Assembly (NCBI RefSeq): GCF_001613545.1
Contig: NZ_BDCO01000002.1
Location: 3,162,001 to 3,226,000 of the forward strand
DNA length: 64,000 nucleotides
Reading direction: 5' to 3'
Source: Terrimicrobium sacchariphilum
Lineage (GTDB): Bacteria > Verrucomicrobiota > Verrucomicrobiia > Chthoniobacterales > Terrimicrobiaceae
Both the position numbers and the translations under genes were made by a program. The notes under the pieces were generated by a model. The model searched no databases. It was given only the letters and a program-made list of their open reading frames with translations, and was not told the DNA's origin. This document shows positions 53,635 through 62,096 of the stretch, in pieces. Each line of letters starts with the position of its first letter. Position 1 is the stretch's first letter.

Positions 53635-55032
53635 ATGAATTCTACCCCGATTAGCTCTCCCTTGCCAGGCACCCAGCCCGGCGTCTACACCGCCGGTTCC
53701 CTCGTCTACTCCAAAAAAAGCCTCATGGTTCTCTCCCTCTGGCTGCTCTGGGGAGACTTTGCCTTTTATTTCTTCGAAACCGTCTTCGGTCGCTTCCTCC
53801 CCCTTTTCCTGAAAGATCTTCAGGCTTCGAACACCATGATCGGAGTGATGACGGGGAGCTTTGCCGGACTCGTCAATGTCCTCTTCCTGCCCTCCATCAG
53901 CCGCTGGTGTGACAATCTGCGCACTCCTCTCGGCCGACGTATCCCCCTGTTGATCGTCGCCACACCGCTCACGGCCTCCATGGTCGTGGCCGTCGGCTTC
54001 GCTCCGGAGATGGCAAAATGGATCAGCTCCAATTTCTTTCATCTGCTTCCAGGCGGAACGAGTGAGAAGAACATCGTCATCTGGCTCATGTGCGTCTTTG
54101 TCGTCAGCTTTCACTTCCTCAACATGGTGCTGGTGAATGCCTACAACTGGCTCATCCGCGACGTAGTGCCCCTCCCGGTGATGTCCCGGTTTCTCGCATG
54201 GTTCACCATCATCGGTACATTGAGCAGCGCGGTCTTTCTGTTCTTTGTATTCCCTCACCTCTCAACCCATCGTCACGAGATCTTTATCGGCGTGGGCGTC
54301 GCATACACGATCCTCTTCCTCCTGATGTGCTGGAAGGTCAAGGAGGGCAACTATCCTCCCCCGCAACCCGCCTCGGAACGCACCGGATTTTTCAAGACCT
54401 TCATCGTCTATTTCCGCGAGTGCCTTCAGATCCCGCTCTATCGGTACTTCTTCCTGGCTTATCTGCTGGTCACAGCGTCTCTGAACTGCGCCGGAAACTT
54501 CATTACGCTTTTCGCCGGAAACACGCTGCATCTCGATATGAATGAGATGGGACATGTCTTCGGGTGGACTGCGGTGATTTCGCTCGTCTTCTCCTATCCG
54601 ATCGGCTGGCTTTGCGACCGCTTCTCGCCCATCCATGTCGCCATCGCATCCATCTCGGCGATCATCGCTGGGGCGCTCCTTGCCTTTTTCTTCATCGGCA
54701 GCGCCACCGGCTTCCTGGTCTATTCCCTTGCCTTTTCTCTACCCACCATGGCCTGGGCACTGGCACAGCGAGCCACTTCCATGAAGCTGTTTCCCGCCGA
54801 GTATTTCGGACAGTTCTCCAGCGGCCTGAACGTCTTCGGCTGCGGAGCCTTGATCATTGGCAATATCCTTATCGGCATCTTGATGGATGCCTCCGGCAGC
54901 AACTACCGTGTCGCCTTTCTCTGGACGGTCGGCATCTCGGCCTCCGCGCTGATCCCGATGGTTCTCGTCCTCCGCGGCTGGCAACAGCATGGCGGCCACG
55001 ATAACTACGTCCCGCCGCTCCCCTCCCGCTGA
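53635..55032 (+). CDS. MFS transporter, probable sugar or oligosaccharide carrier
   Basis: The 465-residue protein has about twelve hydrophobic segments and the loop RTPLGRRIPLLIVATPLTAS-type sequence (LRTPLGRRIPLLIVAT) of sugar-type carriers. It is related to the carrier at 6132-7544 by the GDF motif in helix 1, the RRIP loop and a similar central loop (KVKEGNYPPPQP against KIREGSYPPVDI). It is in the inner membrane. It is 77 bp after the pseudopilin gene in the exo-lyase operon, so uptake of rhamnogalacturonan fragments is inferred. The coupling ion and substrate are not known. Confidence 0.88.
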   Translation: MNSTPISSPLPGTQPGVYTAGSLVYSKKSLMVLSLWLLWGDFAFYFFETVFGRFLPLFLKDLQASNTMIGVMTGSFAGLVNVLFLPSISRWCDNLRTPLGRRIPLLIVATPLTASMVVAVGFAPEMAKWISSNFFHLLPGGTSEKNIVIWLMCVFVVSFHFLNMVLVNAYNWLIRDVVPLPVMSRFLAWFTIIGTLSSAVFLFFVFPHLSTHRHEIFIGVGVAYTILFLLMCWKVKEGNYPPPQPASERTGFFKTFIVYFRECLQIPLYRYFFLAYLLVTASLNCAGNFITLFAGNTLHLDMNEMGHVFGWTAVISLVFSYPIGWLCDRFSPIHVAIASISAIIAGALLAFFFIGSATGFLVYSLAFSLPTMAWALAQRATSMKLFPAEYFGQFSSGLNVFGCGALIIGNILIGILMDASGSNYRVAFLWTVGISASALIPMVLVLRGWQQHGGHDNYVPPLPSR

Positions 55033-55092
55033 TCCGCAGATATTTGACGCTGGGAGCGCGGCGTCGCTTCCAGCGAACAACACCCTTATTTC

Positions 55093-55551
55093 ATGATCCT
55101 CGATTTCCTTACCCAATCTCCCCGCTACCACCATCTCGGCCCACTCTGGAAACTGGGCTTCGACTTTTTGCAGAACCTTCCGTCGGATGCACCCGATGAG
55201 CGCATCGAACTCGACGGCGAGCGCCTCGTCGCCATCGTGCAGTCCTACGAGACGCACGACCCGGCCACCCGGTTTTTTGAGGCTCATCGCCGTTACGTCG
55301 ACATTCAATACATCATCTCCGGCCGCGAAACGCTGTATTTCACGCCAGTAGACACTCTCACGGTCGACGTGCCTTTTAGCGAAGCCAAGGACGTGACGAA
55401 GTATCACATCATCCCCGATGCGGAATCCGTGATCCTCTCTGCCGGGAAGTTCATGGTCCTCTGGCAGGACGAGGCCCACATGCCCAGCTGCCAGGTCGTA
55501 CCAGGCCGGCCCGAGGCCGTGCGTAAGGTCGTCCTCAAGCTCGAGGCCTGA
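55093..55551 (+). CDS. YhcH/YjgK/YiaL (DUF386) family protein
   Basis: The 152-residue product matches the whole family: it begins MILDFLTQSPRYHHLGPLWK, with FFEAHRRYVDIQYIISGRET in the middle and FMVLWQDEAHMPSCQ near the end. The conserved His and Glu/Gln residues in these blocks hold a metal ion in a cupin fold. Family members sit with sialate, uronate and rhamnose-type operons and may act as sugar anomerases or isomerases in the cytoplasm. It is the last gene of the exo-lyase operon, 60 bp after the carrier gene, and convergent with the old-yellow-enzyme gene. Confidence 0.9.
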   Translation: MILDFLTQSPRYHHLGPLWKLGFDFLQNLPSDAPDERIELDGERLVAIVQSYETHDPATRFFEAHRRYVDIQYIISGRETLYFTPVDTLTVDVPFSEAKDVTKYHIIPDAESVILSAGKFMVLWQDEAHMPSCQVVPGRPEAVRKVVLKLEA

Positions 55552-55575
55552 CGCACAGCCGTTCCCTCAGGCGAA

Positions 55576-56694
55576 TCACACGCTCTGGAGGCTCCGCTCC
55601 AGAGTGGGATAGTCCGTGTATCCCTTCTCCGTGCCACCGTAAAACGTCGAGCGATCATAGGGGTTCAACGGTGCTCCTTCGCGGAACCGCTCAACGAGGT
55701 CAGGATTCGCAATGAAGCTCCTTCCGTAGGCAACGAGGTCCGTATGCCCCTCCGCGATCGCTCTCTCCCCCGACTCTCGGGTATAGCCCCCGGCGGAGAT
55801 CAATTTTGTACTCCCGGTTACCAGCGGGCGAAACCGCGAGCACCCAAGATCGTGCAGCGGGTCGATATCGATATTACCCGCGACGCGAGGCTCGACGATA
55901 TGCAGATATGCCAGGTGAAAGGCGTTCAGTTTTCCGATGAGATGCGCGTAGGTGCCGTAGCGATCACTGTGCTCTACGGTTCCGTAGGTGTTGCTCGGTG
56001 ATATCCGTACGCCGACATACTCGCTGCCCCACACAGCAGTAACGGCGGCGACGACATCCAGGAAGAAACGTGCGCGATTTTCAACGGATCCTCCGTAAAT
56101 GTCATCGCGCAGATTGATCCGGTCGCTCAGGAACTGCTCGAGCAGATAGCCATTCGCACCGTGAATTTCTACTCCATCGAAGCCCGCCTCCTTCGCCATA
56201 GCTGCTCCGCGGGCGAAATCCGCAACGATCTGCGATATCTCGTCGATCTGCAGAGCCCTAGGGAGAGACCAGGGTTTCGGACCTTCCTTTGTATGAGCTG
56301 AGCCTTCCGCCGCGATGGCCGACGGGGCCAGAGGTGCTGCTCCACCGGGCTGGAGGTCCGTATGAGAAAGACGGCCCACATGCCAGAGCTGAAGAAAGAT
56401 GTGCCCGCTGGCATTATGCACCGCCCGAGTCACCCCCTTCCACCCTTCCACCTGTTCCGCAGTGTGGATACCGGGCGTTCCGTAGTAGCCGTGTCCCGTC
56501 ACAGATACCGGCGTGCCTTCGCTGATGATGAGTCCCGCACTGGAGCGCTGTCGATAGTACTCCTCATTGAGTGCCCAAGGAATATTGCCCGGCATGTGCG
56601 CCCGCATTCGAGTGAGAGGTGCCATGACGATACGGTTCGGGAAAAGGCGGAAGCCGACTTCGACGGGATCAAGGAGTGGTGAGTGTGCGTTCAT
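55576..56694 (-). CDS. Old yellow enzyme family NADH:flavin oxidoreductase (NemA/XenB-like)
   Basis: The 372-residue protein starts at ATG 56694. It is an FMN-dependent TIM barrel: RIVMAPLTRMRAHMPGNIPW, EGTPVSVTGHGYYGTPGIHT, the substrate-binding pair in FDGVEIHGANGYLLEQFLSD (His and Asn), and RINLRDDIYGGSVENRARF. SAGGYTRE and YGRSFIANPDL close the FMN site. Such enzymes reduce activated alkenes, quinones, nitro compounds and nitrate esters with NAD(P)H. It is divergent from the nitrosative-stress operon, with 237 bp between the starts. An effect of the shared region on both is possible but not shown. Confidence 0.93.
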   Translation of the reverse strand: MNAHSPLLDPVEVGFRLFPNRIVMAPLTRMRAHMPGNIPWALNEEYYRQRSSAGLIISEGTPVSVTGHGYYGTPGIHTAEQVEGWKGVTRAVHNASGHIFLQLWHVGRLSHTDLQPGGAAPLAPSAIAAEGSAHTKEGPKPWSLPRALQIDEISQIVADFARGAAMAKEAGFDGVEIHGANGYLLEQFLSDRINLRDDIYGGSVENRARFFLDVVAAVTAVWGSEYVGVRISPSNTYGTVEHSDRYGTYAHLIGKLNAFHLAYLHIVEPRVAGNIDIDPLHDLGCSRFRPLVTGSTKLISAGGYTRESGERAIAEGHTDLVAYGRSFIANPDLVERFREGAPLNPYDRSTFYGGTEKGYTDYPTLERSLQSV

Positions 56695-56874
56695 AGTGAG
56701 ATTTGATTTCTCCCGCACAAGGATCACTCCGCATGCCAGGAGCAAACTAAACACGCAAACCATTGATCACAAGCAGTATGCATAAAAAATTTCAATCACC
56801 GACCTCGAACGAAATCTCGACCCGCTCAATATCTCGTCCCTCTCTCACCAATTCCGCACAGCTCTCAATTATTT

Positions 56875-56909
56875 AAATAAAGATAGTTTTATCTTTATTT
56901 GTTCAACAA
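56875..56909. promoter_or_regulatory. Perfect palindrome upstream of the ric-hcp-rrf2 operon, candidate NO-responsive operator
   Basis: Arms AAATAAAGATA (56875-56885) and TATCTTTATTT (56890-56900) match perfectly over 11 bp with a 4-bp spacer. A second palindrome, TTGTT-c-AACAA (56899-56909), overlaps its right end. They end 22 bp before the RIC start codon. The operon itself encodes an Rrf2-type regulator, and Rrf2/NsrR operators are long AT-rich palindromes with AAGAT/ATCTT ends. Autoregulation through this site is a strong inference. Confidence 0.65.
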
Positions 56910-56931
56910 GTTGCGATGAAGTGCTCCCATC

Positions 56932-57663
56932 ATGAGCCACCATCATTCGTTCCCAACGGAATCTCACGAAACTCCCCTGCCTGAACGGACAGTGGGCTCG
57001 CTGGTGGCGGAACGACCGGGACGTTCGCGAATCTTTCAGGCGCTCGGCATCGACTTCTGCTGCAAGGGCGGGCAAACCTTGCGCGCGAGCTGCGAGCAGC
57101 GCGGTATCGCGCTCGATGGCGTGCTGGCTGATCTCGCCGCGGAATCCGCCGGGCGTCCCGCTCTGGAACGAAACCCCGCAGAACTCCCGCCCGCCGCACT
57201 CGCGGCCTACATCGTCGAGACGCATCACGATTATCTGCGCCGGGAACTTCCCCGCCTCCACGCCATGGCGGCACGGGTAGCGAAGGTGCATGGCGGGCAC
57301 ACGCCGTCCGTCGCGGAGGTGTTCGCGGTCTTTGAGCAGCTTTTCGTCGAACTCGACAGCCACCTGCGCAAGGAGGAAGAGATTCTTTTCCCTGCCATCA
57401 AGGCGGCCGACGCCAGTGGCGCGACGGAGTGGACTCTCGACGGTCCGGTCGCTCAGATGATCGAGGAGCATGATGACGCGGGCGAAGCCCTGGCCCGGCT
57501 GCGTCTGCTGACCAACGACTACACTCCGCCTGTCGAGGCCTGCAACACGTGGCGCGCGCTGTTCGCCGGCCTGGAGGAACTCGAGACCGATCTGCATCGT
57601 CACATTCATCTCGAGAATCACGTCCTCTTCCCCGCCGCCCTCGCAATGACCGCCCGGGCCTAG
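56932..57663 (+). CDS. ric: Iron-sulfur cluster repair di-iron protein RIC (YtfE/ScdA)
   Basis: The 243-residue protein has the N-terminal ScdA domain ([20 protein letters not shown], then [11 protein letters not shown] with Cys43-Cys44). A hemerythrin-like four-helix domain follows with His and Glu ligands for two irons ([59 protein letters not shown]). RIC proteins repair iron-sulfur clusters after damage by nitric oxide or peroxide and act in the cytoplasm. It is the first gene of the operon, 32 bp before hcp, behind a palindrome. Confidence 0.95.
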   Translation: MSHHHSFPTESHETPLPERTVGSLVAERPGRSRIFQALGIDFCCKGGQTLRASCEQRGIALDGVLADLAAESAGRPALERNPAELPPAALAAYIVETHHDYLRRELPRLHAMAARVAKVHGGHTPSVAEVFAVFEQLFVELDSHLRKEEEILFPAIKAADASGATEWTLDGPVAQMIEEHDDAGEALARLRLLTNDYTPPVEACNTWRALFAGLEELETDLHRHIHLENHVLFPAALAMTARA

Positions 57664-57695
57664 TCGATCAACCACCCCATACCCCAATAACCGCC

Positions 57696-59348
57696 ATGTT
57701 CTGCTTCCAGTGCCAGGAATCCGCCAATAACTCCGGCTGCACCATCAAAGGTGTCTGCGGAAAACCCGAAACCACCGCCGCCCTGCAAGACCTGCTGGTC
57801 TACACGCTCAAGGGCATCGCGGTTTACGTGCAGCGTCTCGCCGACCTCGGCCAGAGGGAAAGCGCTCACACGGACTTCGTCATCGAGAGCCTTTTCTCGA
57901 CCATTACGAATGCCAACTGGGATGACGCCTGGTTCGTCGCCCGCATCGAGGACGGCCAGTATCGTCTCGACCAGCTCGATGCGCAATGGCGGGCTGCTGG
58001 CGCAGTCGATACCGGCGATCTGCCGGATTGCGCGACCTGGCGCGGTGATGCGACGCACTTTGCCCGCAAGGCGCAGATCGTCGGCATCCTCGCCGAGCCC
58101 GACGAAGACATCCGCTCCCTGCGCGAACTCCTCATCACCGGCATCAAGGGCATCGCCGCCTACGCAAAGCATGCGGGCGCGCTCGGCTACCGCAGCGCGG
58201 AGGTCGATGACTTTTTCTATGAGGGCCTCGAGGCCACCACGCGCTCCATCGGCATGGACCAGCTCATCGCGCTGGTGATGAAGGCAGGCGCGGTTTCCGT
58301 CACCGCCATGGCGCTCCTCGACAATGCCAACACCTCGACCTTCGGCCATCCCGAGATCACGCAGGTGAATATCGGCGTAGGCCAGCGCCCGGGCATCCTC
58401 ATTAGCGGACACGACCTCAAGGATATCGGCGAACTGCTGGAGCAAAGCAAGGACGCCGGAGTCGACATTTACACGCATGGCGAGATGCTCCCAGCGCACT
58501 ACTATCCCGCCTTCAAGAAATACCCTCACTTCGTCGGCAACTACGGCGGCGCCTGGTGGCAGCAGACTGCGGAGTTTGAGGCCTTCAACGGCCCCGTCCT
58601 CCTGACCACGAATTGCCTCGTCCCGCTGCGCAGCCAGAATACCTACCTCGACCGGCTCTACACCACGGGCGCGGTGGGTTATCCCGGCGCGAAGCACATT
58701 CCCGTCGCCTCGCGCGGCGGAGCAAAGGACTTCTCCGCGATCATCGCCCAGGCGAAAACCTGCGCCCCTCCGCGCGAACTGGAGACCGGCACGATCGTCG
58801 GCGGCTTTGCCCACAATCAGGTGCTCTCCCTCGCGGACAAGGTCCTCGACGCGGTAAACTCCCGCGCGATCGAGCGCTTCGTCGTTCTCGCGGGCTGCGA
58901 TGGCCGCCACAGCGGGCGCAGCTATTACACGGAGGTCGCGCAGAAGCTGCCGCAGAGCGCCGTGATCCTCACCGCCGGATGTGCGAAGTTTCGCTACAAC
59001 AAGCTCGACCTCGGCAACATCGGCGGCATCCCGCGCGTGCTCGACGCCGGGCAGTGCAACGACTCGTACTCCCTCGTCATGATCGCGCTCAAGCTCAAGG
59101 AAGTCCTCGGCCTTGCAGACATCAACGACCTGCCGATTTCCTACGACATCGCCTGGTACGAGCAAAAAGCGGTCTGCGTGCTCCTCGCCCTGTTGCACCT
59201 CGGGGTCAAGGGCATCCGGCTCGGGCCCTCGCTCCCAGCCTTCCTCTCGCCCAATGTCGCGAAGTTCCTGGTCGAGACCTTCGACATCAAGACGATCGGC
59301 ACCCCGGAAGAGGATATCGACGAAATGATGACCGGTATGGCAGCCTGA
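57696..59348 (+). CDS. hcp: Hydroxylamine reductase / hybrid-cluster protein
   Basis: The 550-residue protein begins [20 protein letters not shown], which supplies Cys3, Cys6, Cys15 and Cys21. The C-X2-C-X8-C-X5-C spacing is that of the strict-anaerobe class with a [4Fe-4S] cluster rather than the E. coli-type spacing. Later blocks ([67 protein letters not shown]) carry the ligands of the hybrid Fe-S-O cluster. Hcp reduces hydroxylamine and, in physiological settings, nitric oxide. It lies between the RIC and Rrf2 genes, spaced by 32 and 4 bp, in one operon for nitrosative stress. Confidence 0.96.
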   Translation: MFCFQCQESANNSGCTIKGVCGKPETTAALQDLLVYTLKGIAVYVQRLADLGQRESAHTDFVIESLFSTITNANWDDAWFVARIEDGQYRLDQLDAQWRAAGAVDTGDLPDCATWRGDATHFARKAQIVGILAEPDEDIRSLRELLITGIKGIAAYAKHAGALGYRSAEVDDFFYEGLEATTRSIGMDQLIALVMKAGAVSVTAMALLDNANTSTFGHPEITQVNIGVGQRPGILISGHDLKDIGELLEQSKDAGVDIYTHGEMLPAHYYPAFKKYPHFVGNYGGAWWQQTAEFEAFNGPVLLTTNCLVPLRSQNTYLDRLYTTGAVGYPGAKHIPVASRGGAKDFSAIIAQAKTCAPPRELETGTIVGGFAHNQVLSLADKVLDAVNSRAIERFVVLAGCDGRHSGRSYYTEVAQKLPQSAVILTAGCAKFRYNKLDLGNIGGIPRVLDAGQCNDSYSLVMIALKLKEVLGLADINDLPISYDIAWYEQKAVCVLLALLHLGVKGIRLGPSLPAFLSPNVAKFLVETFDIKTIGTPEEDIDEMMTGMAA

Positions 59349-59352
59349 CCGG

Positions 59353-59760
59353 ATGTTCATCTATGGGAAAACCGCCGCGAACGGCATCGCCGTCATGAGT
59401 TACCTCGCGGCGGACCCCGCGCGGCGGGCGGGCTCGGGCGAGATCGCACGCGCCCGGGGCATCTCCGTCGCCCTGACGGCCAAGCTCCTCACCCAACTCG
59501 CCGCTGCTGGCCTGGTCAATGGCCAGCCCGGCCCGGGCGGTGGCTACACGCTGGCGCGCACCGCCAGCGAGATCTGCCTCTTTGACATCGTCGCGCTCTT
59601 TGAACAGACCGACGAACCTTCCCGCTGTCCCTTTGGCCCGAACTGGTGCGGCCACGGCGAACCCTGTCCGCTGCACAACACCATCGTCGAGATGGTGGAG
59701 AACAACCGCCGCTTCATGGAGAACACCACGCTGGCGATTTTTCAAAAGACGAACGCGTAG
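59353..59760 (+). CDS. Rrf2-family transcriptional regulator (NsrR-like)
   Basis: The 135-residue protein has the Rrf2 winged helix (EIARARGISVALTAKLLTQL, AAAGLVNGQPGPGGGYTLAR) and three cysteines, Cys92, Cys99 and Cys105 (RCPFGPNWCGHGEPC), that can hold an iron-sulfur cluster. Such regulators (NsrR, IscR) sense NO or cluster status. It starts 4 bp after hcp, so it belongs to the ric-hcp operon and probably controls the palindrome at 56875-56900. No other Rrf2 gene is in the window. Confidence 0.92.
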   Translation: MFIYGKTAANGIAVMSYLAADPARRAGSGEIARARGISVALTAKLLTQLAAAGLVNGQPGPGGGYTLARTASEICLFDIVALFEQTDEPSRCPFGPNWCGHGEPCPLHNTIVEMVENNRRFMENTTLAIFQKTNA

Positions 59761-59856
59761 CGGTACGAGTTTCCCTCGGCGAATCAGGCAAAACACGGGT
59801 TGGGATTGCCTGCCCGTGACGGCATCGGACATGCTACCAGACTTGTGAGTAGCAGT

Positions 59857-60348
59857 ATGGCAACAGAGCGGTTTCCGAAGCTGACGATCTGCGGCGTCCA
59901 TGAGCTGGACGCGCTGGATCTGTCAAATTTCAGCCACGTGATCTCGATCTGGGATCCGGTCTGGATGGAGCGAGGAAATCATATCGAGAAACTGCGTGCC
60001 AGGCTGACTCCGGAGGCGAAGACGCACTTCACCTACATGCACGATATCTCCGCACCGACCGACGAGCAGGTGGTGCCGACAGCCGAGAAGATCGCTGAGA
60101 TCCTGGAGTTTGGCCGGGAAATTACCGACTCGGACAATCTCCTCGTCCACTGCTGGGCGGGGGTCTCGCGCTCAACCGCCGTGGCGTATTCGCTGCTGTG
60201 CTCGCTGAGCCAGCCCGGTGAGGAAAAGAAATGCCTCACCACGATGCGCGAAAGCCGCCCGCAAGCCATGCCCAACGAGCTCATCATCAGCCTCGCCGAT
60301 GACCTGCTCGACCGGCGCGGGGCAATGGCCCGGGCTTGCAAAAAATAA
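59857..60348 (+). CDS. Dual-specificity-type protein phosphatase
   Basis: The 163-residue product has the cysteine phosphatase signature LLVHCWAGVSRSTA, with nucleophile Cys99 and Arg105 in a CX5R loop. An aspartate that could be the general acid lies upstream in YMHDISAPTDE. This places it with the dual-specificity or tyrosine phosphatase-like superfamily, in the cytoplasm. Members in bacteria act on phosphotyrosine proteins or on phosphoinositide-like or sugar phosphates. It stands between the nitrosative-stress operon and an MFS gene, with no obvious functional partner. Confidence 0.82.
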   Translation: MATERFPKLTICGVHELDALDLSNFSHVISIWDPVWMERGNHIEKLRARLTPEAKTHFTYMHDISAPTDEQVVPTAEKIAEILEFGREITDSDNLLVHCWAGVSRSTAVAYSLLCSLSQPGEEKKCLTTMRESRPQAMPNELIISLADDLLDRRGAMARACKK

Positions 60349-60421
60349 ACATCCCGCTGGTCTCGCGGGAGTTCGCAGTTACCTTGCGAGCTCCACCATT
60401 TCACCGCACGATTTTCTCCTG

Positions 60422-61555
60422 ATGACTTCGCAATCGACACCTGGCCGCGCCGAGCAGATTTCCACCCGCATTGTCTTTTTCATTGCGGGCATCGGCATGG
60501 CGGCATGGGCTCCGCTGGTACCTTTTGCCAAGGTGCGGGCACAGATCGACGACGGCATACTCGGCCTCCTCCTGCTTTGCCTCGGGGCGGGCTCCATCGT
60601 GGCAATGCCGCTGGCGGGGGCGCTCTCGGCAAAGCTCGGCTGCCGGATCGTCATCACGGCGTCGAGCATCCTGCTCGCCGTGGCGCTGCCCTTCCTCGCC
60701 ACACTCTCCAACCTTCCCGGCCTGATGATCAGCCTGCTCGCCTTTGGCGCGGGGGTGGGTTCGCTCGATGTGAGCATGAATGTGCAGGCCGTGATCGTGG
60801 AGCGGGCCAGCGGGAAAACCATGATGTCGGGTTTTCACGGCATGTTCAGCCTCGGCGGCATCGTCGGGGCGGCGGGGGTGACCATGCTGCTCGGGCTGGG
60901 CGTGAGTCCGCTGCTGGCGGTCGTGGTGGTGCTCATCCTTATCACGCTCGCCATCATTGCCTCCGTCCGGGATTTGCTTCCCTACGGCAGCAGCAGCGAC
61001 GGTCCTCTCTTCGCCGTGCCGCATGGCATCGTGCTTTTGATCGGCATCGTGTGCTTCATCGTCTTCCTCACGGAGGGTTCGATGCTCGACTGGAGCGCCG
61101 TGTATCTCATTTCGCACCACGGCATGACTCCCGCCCAAGCCGGGCTGGGCTATGCCGCTTTTGCCTGCACCATGACTCTGGGACGCCTCACCGGAGACGG
61201 CATCGTTCACCGCCTCGGCGGCCCCAAGGTCGTCCTCCTCGGCGGCATCTGCGCCGCCCTCGGCATCGGCGTAACGCTTTACCCTTACTGGCCCACCGCG
61301 CTGGTCGGCTACGCCCTCGTCGGCATCGGATGTTCCAATATCGTGCCGGTGATGTTCTCCTCTGTGGGTCGGCAAAAGGTCATGCCGGAAAATGTCGCCA
61401 TTCCCGCCATCACGACGCTCGGATATGCAGGCATCCTGGCGGGCCCCGCAGCGATCGGGTTCATCTCGCACCTGTCGTCGCTCTCGGTTGCATTTGCCTT
61501 GATCACGCTGCTTCTCATCGCGGTGGCCTTGAGCGGACGCTTCATCCGGGCATAA
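60422..61555 (+). CDS. MFS transporter
   Basis: The 377-residue protein has about twelve hydrophobic segments and MFS features (GAGVGSLDVSMNVQAVIVER, SGFHGMFSLGGIVGAAGVTM, GRLTGDGIVHRLGGPKVVLL). Its GSLDVSMNVQ and HGMFSLGG blocks are seen in YbjJ-type carriers of unknown substrate, a group predicted to export or import small metabolites. It starts at ATG 60422, 73 bp after the phosphatase gene. It is not related to the two sugar carriers in the window. Confidence 0.9.
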   Translation: MTSQSTPGRAEQISTRIVFFIAGIGMAAWAPLVPFAKVRAQIDDGILGLLLLCLGAGSIVAMPLAGALSAKLGCRIVITASSILLAVALPFLATLSNLPGLMISLLAFGAGVGSLDVSMNVQAVIVERASGKTMMSGFHGMFSLGGIVGAAGVTMLLGLGVSPLLAVVVVLILITLAIIASVRDLLPYGSSSDGPLFAVPHGIVLLIGIVCFIVFLTEGSMLDWSAVYLISHHGMTPAQAGLGYAAFACTMTLGRLTGDGIVHRLGGPKVVLLGGICAALGIGVTLYPYWPTALVGYALVGIGCSNIVPVMFSSVGRQKVMPENVAIPAITTLGYAGILAGPAAIGFISHLSSLSVAFALITLLLIAVALSGRFIRA

Positions 61556-61604
61556 GAATTCCTTTGTCAGCCCCGCCCTCCCGCGGCGAGAATCCTGGCG
61601 TACC

Positions 61605-62033
61605 GTGACACCCACCGACACGCCCGGCATTCTCACTCGCCGCATCGAGGTCCCCTCCTCCGCCATCGACGCCAATGGCCACGTAAACAATGTTGTCTTT
61701 GTCCAGTGGATGCAGGATGTCGCCATCCAGCACGCCAACGACTCCGGCGCAACCGCTGCCGCCCGCGACGACGGAGCGACGTGGTTCGCCCGCTCGCATC
61801 ACATCGAGTATCTCCGCCCCGCCTACGTCGGCGAAGTCATCGAAGCCGCCACCTGCATCGTCACTGCCAAGCGCGCCACCTCGACCCGCCGTTACCGTTT
61901 CACCCGCCTCTCCGACGGCGTGGTGCTCGCACAGGGGGAAACCGAGTGGGTCTACGTCTGCGCGGAAACAGGGCGGCCGCGCTCGATTCCCGAGAGCGTG
62001 CGCTTGTGTTTCCCGCTCGCCGATCTCGGCTAG
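61605..62033 (+). CDS. Acyl-CoA thioesterase (4HBT, hotdog fold)
   Basis: The 142-residue product probably starts at GTG 61605. It shows the hotdog-fold thioesterase pattern SAIDANGHVNNVVFVQWMQD, with the Asp and His used in the 4-hydroxybenzoyl-CoA thioesterase family, then SHHIEYLRPAYVGEVIEAAT and WVYVCAETGRP. It hydrolyses an acyl-CoA or acyl-ACP thioester in the cytoplasm; substrate unknown. It lies 49 bp after the MFS gene and 63 bp before the PLP enzyme gene, so a loose operon is possible. Confidence 0.9.
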   Translation: MTPTDTPGILTRRIEVPSSAIDANGHVNNVVFVQWMQDVAIQHANDSGATAAARDDGATWFARSHHIEYLRPAYVGEVIEAATCIVTAKRATSTRRYRFTRLSDGVVLAQGETEWVYVCAETGRPRSIPESVRLCFPLADLG

Positions 62034-62096
62034 CGGCATTCGGCGTTCGATTTCCCCTCGGGTTCGCGCTACGTTATTTCTCCGAAGGGAACCGCC

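Noticed and set aside
55583-55604. Inverted repeat CTCTGGAG-N6-CTCCAGAG as terminator of the YhcH gene
   Set aside because: The stem is perfect but no T tract follows on either strand in the right place, and it lies in the coding end of the old-yellow-enzyme gene.
57660-59360. A 566-residue minus-strand frame opposite hcp
   Set aside because: Hcp on the plus strand carries all cluster-ligand motifs; the antisense product is a low-complexity Asp/Glu/Val/Ala-rich shadow.
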